Made by a program: the position numbers and the translations under genes. From Trebouxia sp. TZW2008 (lineage: Eukaryota; Chlorophyta; Trebouxiophyceae; Trebouxiales; Trebouxiaceae), in assembly GCA_002118135.1 (NCBI GenBank), contig BDIU01000131.1, positions 62,001-126,000 on the forward strand: a DNA stretch of 64,000 bases, in the 5' to 3' direction. This document shows positions 11,301 to 21,709 of this stretch, piece after piece (position 1 is the stretch's first letter; each line of letters starts with the position of its first letter). The notes under the pieces are model-generated. The model was not told the origin of the DNA. It was given only the letters and a program-made list of their open reading frames with translations, and ran no database searches.

Positions 11301-14300
11301 AAGCAGTGCAGCTGGCTGATACAGCACAAGGTGCAAGCAGATTTTTCAAATGTTGGCAGCCTTGTACCATTCAAAGGAAGCACAGCTCACACACCTTCTG
11401 CCTTTCAGCCTGAAGAGACTTTTCGACAAGGGCTCTCTCAGCCTCAGTGGCCTTGGCCTTCTCCTGCTCAAGCTGCACCTGCTTCTCTGCACTTGCATTA
11501 GCAGCGCTGATTTCCTGCTTCAGTTTGGCTGCCAGACTTTGCTCCTTCTCCACTGCTTCCTGAGTCTTCTGAACCTACACAGCAGCACAGCAGAGGTTTA
11601 TTGATGTGCCTTCCATGAACCCTTTGGGCAGGCGCTTTGCACCTGCATCCCACTGTCAAACACACTTGCTGGCATGCCTTGGTAGCACTTTAGCGCGCTC
11701 TGATTGGCAGCAGTGATCTCCTTCTTGAGCTTAACTGCAAGGCTTTGCTCTTTCTGCAATGCCTTGTGAGCGTTTTGCGCCTACACCACAACATGATAGA
11801 AGCAGACAAGCATGCCTGTTCTGAGTTTCTCGTGCATGAGTCTCACTGGAAGTCTCAAGCACAGGAAACCCAGAGGCAGGCAAGCTTGTCAGCTTCTGTC
11901 ACGTCGGCGTGCAGGCGAACAATCTCAGAAAACCGTCATCTATCTTCCTTGTCCTAATAACATCATTTTTCAGGAGTAGTTTTGATGTAAGCACTTCCTA
12001 CCGCCCTCTGTGATTTCTTCAGCTAGCTGCCAACATGAGACACATTTGCAAGAAAACTTCAGTTGCGCAAGCAAGTGAGATGCAGATGACGGTATGCCTG
12101 TAAAGCAACTTGTGTAAGCAGAGCAGCGCAGTGTAGCAGACAGTGAGGGGAAATGTGATCTCCTTGCTGACCAAATGCGTGAGAAAGACATTGCTGTCCA
12201 AAATTGCTTTGTCCCCCAATGTCATGGTCCTAGATGCAGCTCAGTACAGACGAGCAGCAGATGTTGAATTTCAGAGGCGCAAAACTCACCACATGAATCA
12301 GCTGTCATAACAGCTGCTTCACCTGTGTCAGAACAGGAAAGCAATGAAACAAGTGTTTTGAGCTCAGCTCTGAATTGAGCATCCAAATGAATTGTCAAGC
12401 AACAGACTTCTTGCTGTCGTTACGAGCACGTTGCAAAACTGAGCTTCACAATTCAAATGCTGCCCGCCCACCTTTTGCTTGAGTTTGCTGACTGCTGAGC
12501 GCTCTGCGCCAAGCTCTGGGCGTAGCATCAGAAGAATCTGCCAAGTTTTATTTGTCTTGCTTTCTACACTGTTGCTCAGATGCTACCAGCTCACCTTTTG
12601 CTTGAGCTCGCTGACTGCTGAGCGCTCTGAGATGAGCTCTGAGTTGAGCTGGCCCTCGATCTCCTCCTTGTCTTGCTTCTGGCGGAACAGAGCCACACCT
12701 AGGCCACCAGCCAAAGTCAACAAAAGACCAACCTGCAAGAACAAAATCAAGTGCTATTGTTACTTCCTGTGTTTTTGTAGGCAATGTTTGCGCTTGCAGC
12801 AAACACTGCGTCTGCCATCAAAAATCTGGGCAGTTCCTTGTCTTGCTTCTGACAGAACAAAGCCGCACCCAACCCACCAGCCAAAGCCACTGGAGGACCA
12901 ACCTGCACAGGGCGCAGACACCACTCTCAGAGTTGCCTCATGTCCATAGCCTTGCATCACGCCTAACACATGCAGTCAACACCGTCTACATTGTCCGGCA
13001 TTTCTCAGATCTACAGCAAGGATGTGGAATGCAGTCTGACTTTGTTGCTTATCGTGAGTGCACTGTTGACAGAACAAAGCCACACTCAGGCCACCAGCCA
13101 GAGCAACCAAAAGACCAACCTGCACAAGACACATCAGATGCTGTCAAGATTGCCAACATTTTGTCTGCAAATCACAAGTGGGCTCCCAGCATGACAGATG
13201 CTGCCTGACTTTGTTGCAATTCATGGGTATGTTGCTTCTGACAGAACAGTGCAGCATCCAGGCTAAAGCTACCAAATGACCAACCTGCAGGGCATATTAG
13301 GCAATCTCTATGTTCACAGCTTATGAACTTGCACAACAGATAACACACACAGATCCAATCTTTGTACAGGTCTTGCATGGCACAAAGTGCGGTGTACAGA
13401 CTGCCTGCATTCTCTGCGTCCAACAGTCTGCAGGACAAACAAAATCTGCCTGAGTCTGTGGCATTTCATGATGTGTGTAATGCACAGCTGTTGCATTCAA
13501 CTGCCATTTGACGCTTGTCATGGGTTTGCACCAGGCACAGCAGACGCTACCTGGAACTGGTACAATTCATGATTCTGGACAAAGCATGACAGATCTTGCA
13601 GACACTGCCTGGCCAATCTTGCATATGATAGGCTTGCGCCAGGCACAACACAGATGCATTTACTGCAGTCATTGAGAGTGCAGATGCTATTGAGCAGCAA
13701 AGACACTGCTGCAACTTTGACCACAACACTCATATGTGATGCACATGAGATGTCAGAATTTGTCTTGCTTCCTTTGCAGGTCACAAGCCTGCACTGAGCA
13801 TAGGATATGCTGTCATGATTGCAAATATGTGCTTGGCAGGTCATGCCTGGCACAGCAGAGGCTGTCACAATTGCCTGTGCTCAAATGTAAATCAGACGTT
13901 TGCACTGAACACAATGCATGTTACTTGTTGGCTACTGCAGTGTATAGTAGAGCAAAGTGCCTGTCAGCAACAAAGTAACTGACGCAACTTGCACAGCACC
14001 TTTTATGCCTAGTGCACAGTAGACGCTATGGAAGCTGCCTGAGCTTCTTTGCGGCTCACAAGCTTGCATAAGACATACAAATAGCTTGCATTTTTGCACC
14101 TTACAAGTCTGACCAGGCACAGTGCATGCTGTCAAGATGGCTTGACAGTATGCTATGTTGCAATTGTTCACAGTGGGCGCAGTCAGCTCTTTGCAGGGTC
14201 ATGTTTGCACCACCTTGCAGGGACAGCATATCACAGCTAGTCAGAGGTTGCCATGAGCTGTGCTGCCCGAGACTTTCCAAAATAGTAGGCGGCGCCAAGA

Positions 14301-17300
14301 GTCTCCCGAAGCCTTAGATGATTTTGGTCTTATGTCTTTTTGTCGCCTTTTCTTTCTTGACTCACGCTGAAGTATACAGCTGAGAGTGCTTACCAGTGGT
14401 CCTGAGGAGGACTTCTGTGGAGCTTGCTGTGGTGGAGTTTGGACAATGACTTGAGGAGCAGCTGCAGGTGCAGGTGCCTGCAGTGCCTGCTGGGGTTCTG
14501 CAGTGAGCTCTGGTGCCTGCATCAATTTTGACCAACTTCAACAATTCAACGCTGACTGAAATGCAGTGGCTGCTGTGCCTGCTGGGGCTCTGCAGTCATC
14601 TGTGGTGCATCAAGCAGAGGGGAATGCAAATTTGAATTTATAAATGCAAAGCGCCATGCCTGCTGTGCCTGCTGCGTCGGAATGCAAATTGTTTGGCATT
14701 GGTCTTTGATCTCGGCATCAGGCTGATGCAAACATCATTTCATCAGGATCAGGCGTACTCAAGTCATGACATACAGAAAAGAAGCCGCCACAAGCTGTGT
14801 GTACCTGCTTGGCAGCTTCTGCTGCTAGCCTGGCCTGTTCCTCTTGCTCTTGAGCAATGCGCGCCATCTTGTCTTGAGCCTCGCGCAGAGTGGCAAGTGC
14901 TGTGGCAGCTTCTGCCTGGGCTTTGCCCCGTTCCTCTTCAGCAGCCCTTGCTGCTGCCTCAGCCTGCTGTGCCTGCTCAGCCAGCTGCTGTGCCTGCACA
15001 CACGCACAGACGGTCAAATATGGTTGGTGAAGCTAGGTGCTTGTGTGAAATCTTGACTGGAGTTTCACAGAGAATGGCAAGTGCAGTGCCAGATCCGACT
15101 CCTCTTCAGCAGCCCTTGCTGCTGCCTCTGCCTGCTGTGCCTGCTCAGCCAGTTGCTGTGCCTGCACACATGCACAGACATGTGCTTGTAGATGATACAA
15201 GTTCTGAGCATGTCAGCAAAACATTGCTCTGCAGCTGCCGCAGGCTGATGCATGCTGACAAATCTTTGATCTAGCAATAGGGACGGGTGAATTAGGCTGA
15301 ATAAATTTTAAAAAGCCAGTAACAGAAGAGTCAGGTCATGGGTGCTCAGTGAAACCAAGCAGCTGATCTGACACAGCTGACAACACCCATGACCAGCTCA
15401 ACAAGCACTGTGAGCATTTCATCACATGGCGTGTTGTAGTGCACCACAAGACGGTGTCGTACCTGTTGCTTAGTAACTTCAGCTGCCTGCTTGGCCTGTT
15501 GCTCTTGCTCTTGGGCAATCTTGGCTGCAGCAGCACGGGCCTCCTGCAGGGTGGAAGCTGCCTCCTTTTCTGCCTTGGCAACTGCCTCAGCAGCTTCTGC
15601 CTGGGCTCTGGCGCGTTGCTCTTCAGCAGCCTTGGCTGCTGCCTCTGCTTGGCGAGCAAGCTCAGTCTGCTGCTGTGCCTGAATACATGCCCAAACATCA
15701 GACCAAGTGGCAATCAGGCAGTGATACAATTCAAGATGTCAACACACCAGAATATGTACCAAGCTGGGCCTGCTGAGCCTGTCTAGCATATGTCTAGAAT
15801 AAAAAAAATAACTGAAGACCAGAATGCTGACAACGCACAACCATGAAACCACAACACTGCTCTGTATTGGAGTGTGACGCATTGGCATGCTTCCTTCCTG
15901 GGATGTGATCAGCAACATCAGGGCTCTGCAGGGCTTCCTGATACACGTGACACTGCCAAGTATCATCTTTTGGGTGAAACGACATGTTTGTAGTGCACTC
16001 GTCCATGATTCAGTGTGCAATGGTGCAAAATTCGACTCTGTGGACAGGCTTGTGTGATGTGTCACTGACTGGCAGCTGCACAAACCTGGCACAGAGGCAT
16101 ACAGTGGAGCTGCTCAGCATCGGCCCATACCTGCTTCTGAGCAGCTTCTGCTGCCAAGCTTGCCCGTTCCTCTTGCTCTTGAGCCATCTTGGAGACCCTG
16201 GCCTGAGCTTGTTCCAGTGTGGCTGCTGCCTCCTTCTCTGCCTTGGAAACTGCCGCAGAAGCTTCGGCCTGGGCCCTAGCCCGTTCCTCTTGAGCTGCCT
16301 TGTTAGCTGCTTCAGCCTGCTTGGCCTCCTCAGCTTGTTGTTCAGCCTGCAGGTCGTGAAATGTGTCTCAACTCTTGCCAAGCTCTGCAGCAGAGAATGT
16401 CATAAGCAAACAAAGTTGGCATCATGTGCTGCTCAGCAGAAAGAAAGCTAAATTTTAAATGCTCCTTGCGCCTGAGGCATCCCTTGCTGCTTGGCAGCAT
16501 TTGCAGCCTGCTCCACCACATATGGCTATACTAGGGGCCAAGTCAAAACCAAACCACACACCAGAACAGCTTCATGCTTTGAGGCATAGCCCATACCTTG
16601 GCAGCCTGCTTGTTCAATTCACACAAAGATCGCCAAAACCCCAAAATGCTGTACTGCACTCAAGGAATCACCTGTTGTTTGGCAGCGTCTGCAGCCTGCT
16701 TCACCAACTCATTAACCAAATATGGCAATACCAGACGCAAAGTTGAAAACAAAACCAGAAACCATAAGATCTTCATGCACCTGATGCAATGGCCCATTGT
16801 TTGGTTGCTGTGTTTTCAGACTGCACAGAGATTGCCATAAACATGCATGAGCTACATCACCATGCTGCACTGCACCCAAGGCATCACCTGTTGCTTGGCA
16901 GCATCTGCAGCTTGCTTACTCTGTTGCTCCCTTCTGCCGTGCAATGCCAGCAGCCTCGTCAAATGCAAGATCAGATGTTCCCAGCTGCAACAGGCGGAAA
17001 GTACAACCCAGAAACGTCAAGAACCAGAAACACTCGTTGCCTTTCTAGGCATTACCTGTTGCTTTGCAGCATCTGCAGCTTGCTTAGTCAGCTGCTCCTG
17101 CTCCTGTGCTATGCTGGCAGCCTTAGCACGGGCCTCCTGTAAGGTAGCAGCTGCCTGCTCCTCTGCCTTAGAAAGTGCTGCAGCAGCTTCTGCCTCGGCC
17201 TTGGCTCTGTTGTCCTCAGCTGCCTTGGCAGCTGCCTCAGCCTGGCGTGCCTGCTCGGCCAGCTGCTGTGCCTATACATAAGCACAGACATTTGCTTGTG

Positions 17301-20300
17301 ACTGATGCAGGAGAGGCCTCCAGCTGTACAACTCATGGACAGTTTGTTGAGCGCACCAAAGCCAACTGAAGCTAAACGAAGCTAATTGCAGTAACACAAG
17401 GTCAATGCCGCATGGAGGGGGACATCTTGTATTGAGCCTGGCTGCTGAACATAGTGAGAAGGAAGTGCAGTGCCAAGGCAACAAAATCCATTGTGTGAGA
17501 GCAAGCAAGAGTGATGGCGGGCCATATTGTCCTACCTGCTGCTTGGCATCTGCTGCTGCTTGGCTGGCCCGTCCCTCTTGCTCTTGAGCAATCTTGGCTG
17601 CTTCAGCTTGAGCCTTCTCAAGAGTTGAGGCTGCTTCTTTTTGTGCCCTTTCAAGTGCTGCAGAGGCCTCAGCTTGGGCCTGTGCCCGCTCCTCTTCAGC
17701 AGCCTTTGCTGTTGCTTCAGCTTGGCGAGCCTGTTCAGCTAGCTGTTGTGCCTGCAGAACATATACCATTGCAGTCAGCTTGCGTCAAGTCCAATCAGGT
17801 GAGGTCAAACCAACGCAGCCCAGCACAGAACCTGCAGCTAGCTCCATGGTCAAATCTGACAGCGCAGCATGACTCCGCCCATTCCAGCCCAGCAGAAATT
17901 GTCGTAAGCGCATAGCAGCACGGAGCAATGCAAGCATAATCGTGTGGAGCTGGACAGTATGCTGCAAATGAAAGCAACAAACTAGCTACCTTTTGTGATC
18001 TGGCTCGCAAGAAGTAAAGACATCAATGAGCAGAAGGTTTGAGTGTTTTAAGGTTCATTTGCATTGATAGCTCAAGCAGACCTATTTGTACTGCTTGGTT
18101 GCTGCTGTATGCACCTAGCTGAGTCACGCAACCTCACTAAAAAGCATAAACATGATGTTCACAATGGCGCGATGATCTTAACCCTGCTTGTTGACGAGAC
18201 AAGCCTGCCTGGCAAGATAGGACTTGCGCCGTATACGCCTAGCAACCTGTACTAGAAAGCGTAGTGATTACCTTATTGATAATTGATGTTGTCATTGTTA
18301 TGAATATCATTATTATTCATGTGTTTGTTGGCATCTTCAGCTGCCTGTTTAGCCTGCTGCTGCTGCTGCTCTTGAGCCATCTCGGCTGCCTGATTGCGGG
18401 TCATGCAAGACACTGTTTTTGGAGACACATACAGAGAGCCATGATTCCTCACCTGTTTGTTGGCGGCTTCAGCTGCTTGCTTGGCCTGCTGCTGTTGCTC
18501 CTGGGCAATCTGGGCTGCAGCAGCACGCGCTTCCTGCAGAGTGGAAGCTGCCTCCTTTTGTGCCTTTTCAAGTGCTGCAGAGGCTTCTGCTTGGGCCTTG
18601 GCCTGCTGCTCTTCAGCTGCCTTTGCTGTTGCTTCAGCTTGGCGAGCCTGCTCAGCTAGCTGCTGTGCCTGCAGGAGCATACCAGATTGTGGTTAGCTGA
18701 GTCAAACAAAGTTGGACAGGACTATTTGCTGAGATCATGGGCTCTTGAAGCTGGCTGGCAGGAACAAAGGCACCCCGTGAATACCATGCATACCTTTTGC
18801 AACTGCCCAACCTTGGCGAGAAGGGGTCGAGTGCTTGAAGCTGGACAGGAGGCGTGAAGACAGACAACTAATTCTCCAAGTCCAAAAAGTGCTCAAAAAC
18901 TGGTCAAGAGCTGCAGCTACTAATACAGCATGGCAAGGCAATAACAAAAAGGCAAGACCTTGGAACATCACGCATGAAGGCCAACAGAGCAGCCTGTGAA
19001 CCCTCACTTGCTTGTTGGCGGCTTCAGCTGCCTGCTTGGCCTGCTGCTCTTGCTCCTGAGCCATCTTGGCTGCTTTGTCTTGAGCCTGCTGCAGAGTGGC
19101 AGCTGCCTCCTTCTCTGCCTTGGCAAGTGCAGCAGAAGCTTCAGCACGTTCCTGCTCAGCTGCCTTGGCAGCAGCCTCAGCCTGGCGAGTCTGCTCAGCT
19201 TGCTGCTCGGCCTGCAGACAAGAAGTCACAATAATTGCTCAACTTGCATGCACATGTATGTACAATAGCTCCTTGGCATGCACACATGCATGGACACTGA
19301 CTGCTTGGCTTGGACATGTGCATCGCCAATTGCTGCTTGACCTGCACACATGCACAGGAAAGAGCTGCTTGGCATGTACACAAGAACACACAATTGCTGC
19401 TCTGCTCGCACACAAGCACTGATTATTGCTGCTTTTTATTAATGAGCAGGAGGAGTGCCAACTTGCCTACAAACATAAACTGACAGCAACTGCTGTGCCT
19501 GGCACAGATGCACACCTACAGGTGAGTGCTGTTGCCGAGGCAGCATGTGCTGCAATGCGCAACAATCCCTGACTTTTTATGCTGTGACATTGATGGTCGG
19601 CTGCTGTGAGTGCTCTGCCGCAGTACATTCAATACACATGAAGCCGCTCTGGGGTTGTGCGTGTCTGCAAGCGTGGCTGAAGGACTGTGGCAGAGCAAAC
19701 ACGGCAACCGACAACCAATGCTACAGCACTCAAAGTCAAGACATGTTGCTCAACCTGGCACATGCAGCACCAAAGTGAGGGTGCTTGCTTGCTTGCAAGT
19801 CTGCCAGAAGCAGTGCACGATAGTCAGATGTGGGCATGACATGGAACACCAAAGTCAAAATGAGGGTCACTACTTCTGTCATCTTTGCACAAAGCGGGAC
19901 TTCATCTCACAGAAGCCGCGAGAACATCATGCTCAGTTGCAGGGTTGTGAGGCTGTCTGTCTTGGTGCTGCATGATGACTGATGTTGTTATGTGCCTAGG
20001 CTCACCTGCTGCTTGGCAGCTTCTGCTGCTTGTTTAGCCTGTTCCAGCTGCTGCTCAGCCATCCTGCCAGCCTTAGCCTGGGCCTCTTGTAGAGTGGCAG
20101 CTGCCTCCTTTTCTGCCTTTGCAAGTGCTGCTGACACCTCAGCTTGAGCGTCAGCTAGCGCCTTAGCTCTCTGGTCTGCTGCTGCCTTGACTGCGTCTTG
20201 TGCTTCCTATCAAGGAGCAGACAAGTCTGAGTTTCTGTTGCAGAGCAGGACAGTGTTTGGTATAATGCAAGGTGTCTGTCTTTGCCTCGGACACCTCAGC

Positions 20301-21709
20301 TTGAGCATCTGCTAGCGCCTCAGCTCCCTGGTGGGCTGCTGCCTTGGTTGCATTTGGAGCTCCTTGTGCAAATGCTTCAAAGCTCCAGCATGGTTCAGCA
20401 TCAGGGTTACATCAATCTGGCAAGAGCAACATTTACCAGGCTTGGTCTGGACATCAAACATGTATAGCTGGCAAAACAAATGGGTGTCACAACATGTGAC
20501 ATGACAGCATATAATCAACTACCTTCTCAAGCCTCTGTGCAGTTGCCTTCTGCTCCTCCAAGGCTTTTCTGGAGGCTTCCAGCTGCTCTTGCAAGCGCTC
20601 AAGTCCCTCTGCTTGCTCTGCCTGTTGCTTGGCTGCGAGAGCTTGTTGAACCTCTGGCCCTTGCCGCCTGTTGAAGCCATTGCTCTGTAAACGCAAACGA
20701 CACAGGTTCAGGAGACTTGTTGAGATTGGTTCAGCACATTCTGTTGGGGGGGCCTCAAGCCCCTCTGCCTGCTGCTTCGCTGCAAGAGCTTGTTGAATCT
20801 CTGGGCCTTATCGCCTGTTGAAGCCATTGCTCTGCACATGCAAGAATCATCAGGAAAAGATCAGGAAAAGATTCGTTGCTGAATGAGGTCAACACTGGAT
20901 GAATCTGCATGTCCACAACTGCTAGCAAGGTCAGGTGCTAACTTGGTGTGAGGTGTGCTCAGCCTGTTGCTTTGCTGCCAGAGCTTCTTGAACCTCTGAC
21001 CTTGCCGCTTGTTGAGGCCACTGTCATGTAGCAGGCAAGCACGATCAGGAAAAGATTGTTAGCTGCATGAGGTCAACACTGGATGAATCTGAAAGGCCTA
21101 CAAGGCATCCAGCCCATAGGTGAAAGTCTACCTGCTTGTGACTGTCAATATGGCCTGGTTGCCATTGTGGATTTGTACTAAAAGGTTCAAATACCCATTG
21201 TCTTGTTTGCTACACCTACTATCGCCTTTTTTAACTGCAAAAAACAAGATAAGAAGGCAACAAATCGTCACATGCAATGCATTTGAAACAATATGCAAGC
21301 CGTGGCGCAGAATGACCATGAATATTCCCACACATCTCAGCGCTTGCACCTGTAGAATATGGGCACTTTTGCTTGGCTGTTGGCAGCTTTTCCTGGCACT
21401 TGGACTGTCAATTGGGCATATTTGACTAGCTTGGCATAGCATGTAGACTTCAAAGTCATGCTAGGCTGGCAGCCCATCTTGCTGCCATTTCAGCATGACA
21501 GGTAGTGACAAGCCATGCACACGCTGTCAGGTGACGTGGGGGGCGGATTGGCGCCTTACCCTGTTTCTAGGTTGCAGCTCTGGTAGCAATGCCTGACCAT
21601 CCTTGCGACGTGACTGTATCAGTTGCTGAAGCTCTGCTTCAATGTCCCTGGACTGCGTGCTGAGTGAGGCACTTGTCATGAATCTGGCTTCTGCGTTGGA
21701 AGGGGCCAT
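8139..21709 (-). CDS. Large coiled-coil membrane protein with C-terminal AT-hook (MFP1-like architecture)
   Basis: Seventeen exons, all separated by phase-0 introns: 21709-21560, 20684-20523, 20206-20006, 19211-19008, 18668-18453, 17751-17536, 17271-17056, 16346-16131, 15678-15463, 14993-14805, 14516-14394, 12732-12595, 11574-11395, 11069-10821, 10530-10414, 8937-8752, 8345-8139 (about 1,061 residues). Order of parts: a short Ser-rich N-terminus; roughly 610 residues of Ala/Glu/Gln coiled coil; a Pro-rich linker (residues about 663-703); one hydrophobic helix (VGLLLTLAGGLGVALF); about 270 residues of further coiled coil; and a Lys-rich tail with the AT-hook core RGRP in KKKRGRPRKNPLPE. One membrane helix, a long coiled coil and C-terminal DNA binding recall plant MAR-binding filament-like protein MFP1 (thylakoid/nucleoid or nuclear-matrix associated). 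That is an analogy from architecture, not proven homology. The exact use of minor exons between 11.6 and 12.5 kb is uncertain. Confidence 0.75.
9085..9496 (-). repeat. Three decayed tandem copies of exon 8937-8752
   Basis: The exon start (MGKERVTMREAMTRLKEQ) with acceptor recurs with edges near 9140, 9335 and 9494, spaced about 160-205 bases. The outermost copy (9365-9494) is the longest. It reads open for 44 codons (MHKERVSIIEAMTQLKEQ...) and then hits TGA with no donor. Confidence 0.75.
11643..11780 (-). repeat. Copy of exon 11574-11395, possibly still used as an exon
   Basis: The first part encodes QKEQSLAVKLKKEITAAN, closely matching EKEQSLAAKLKQEISAAN in the true exon. It then diverges, but the frame stays open for 46 codons between a plausible acceptor (11781) and donor (11642), both phase 0. 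Inclusion would insert 46 residues into the coiled coil. The divergent second half argues for a decayed copy. Confidence 0.45.
12472..13290 (-). repeat. Echo array of the transmembrane exon 12732-12595
   Basis: The acceptor plus the hydrophobic start of the exon is repeated at 12841-12905, 13066-13116 and 13237-13285, spaced about 170-210 bases. The 3' edge with donor is repeated at 12472-12537, which stays open (22 codons, phase 0 at both ends) and might be a real mini-exon. Some upstream copies could still encode a short hydrophobic segment, but none has a matching donor. Confidence 0.7.
13530..14200. repeat. Degenerate tandem array in the intron before the transmembrane exon
   Basis: The modules (C)CAGGCACAG and GCTGTCA(A/T)GATTGC-like recur near 13545, 13640, 13810, 13845, 14110 and 14130, spaced about 90-190 bases. 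The same modules follow the clear echo copies at 13117-13160. I read this as the older, further decayed end of the transmembrane-exon array. Confidence 0.45.
14560..14690 (-). repeat. Two decayed copies of the 5' edge of the Pro-rich exon 14516-14394
   Basis: CTGCTGTGCCTGCTGGGG(C)TCTGCAGT-type sequence at 14565-14622, and a shorter version at 14655-14682, copy 14478-14516. Both lie upstream of the original exon. Confidence 0.55.
15085..15176 (-). repeat. Internally deleted copy of exon 14993-14805
   Basis: The 5' edge of the exon with acceptor (AQQLAEQAQQAEAAARAAEE) is copied intact. About 45 bases are then missing relative to the original, and weaker similarity continues to 15065. A deletion of this kind shows that the copy is decaying without coding constraint. 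Confidence 0.65.
15766..15788 (-). repeat. Short member of dispersed intronic repeat family (members also at 27.58 and 52.26 kb)
   Basis: The minus strand carries GCTAGACAGGCTCAGCAGGC, identical to 27576-27595 apart from strand. Weaker similarity extends about 20-25 bases on each side. The element lies in an intron of the coiled-coil gene. Confidence 0.55.
16465..16970 (-). repeat. Three decayed copies of the 3' edge of exon 17271-17056
   Basis: The block CACCTGTTGCTTGGCAGC(A/G)TCTGCAGC, that is donor plus the AADAAKQQ coding end, recurs at about 16476, 16668 and 16885 with the true copy at 17050. Spacing is about 165-210 bases. The copy nearest the exon is longest, reaching the AxxIAQ region. 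Confidence 0.7.
18325..18405 (-). repeat. Pseudo-exon copied from exon 18668-18453, donor destroyed
   Basis: The last 22-23 codons of the exon (AQEQQQQQAKQAAEDANK) are repeated just downstream with an acceptor-like AG. The CAG|GTGAGG donor has become CACATGAA. It is a clear case of an exon copy that cannot splice. Confidence 0.65.
19215..19435. repeat. Short-period array derived from the exon edge at 19211
   Basis: About six copies of a 40-55 base unit built on (T)TGCTGCT(T/C)G(G/A)CCTGCACACA, which resembles the acceptor/5' edge of exon 19211-19008. All are degenerate. Confidence 0.45.
20284..21035 (-). repeat. Echoes of exons 20206-20006 and 20684-20523
   Basis: 20284-20360 copies the 5' part of the 67-codon exon. 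20745-20835 and 20950-21030 copy the 5' part of the 54-codon exon (GFNRRQG, QQALAAKQQAE). The spacing of the latter two is about 200 bases. Frames are broken in all three. Confidence 0.65.

Noticed and set aside
11885..12030. Candidate mini-exons (EIVRLHADVTEADKLA and LAEEITEG)
   Set aside because: Coiled-coil-like text, but an in-frame TGA precedes the first, donors are poor and phases do not match the neighbours.
14252..14316. Apparent short exon with acceptor at about 14317 reading GAAYYFGKSRAAQLMA in one frame
   Set aside because: In the phase left by the preceding exon it reads a different frame and stops after 23 codons. Skipping it joins the Pro-rich exon cleanly to the transmembrane exon.
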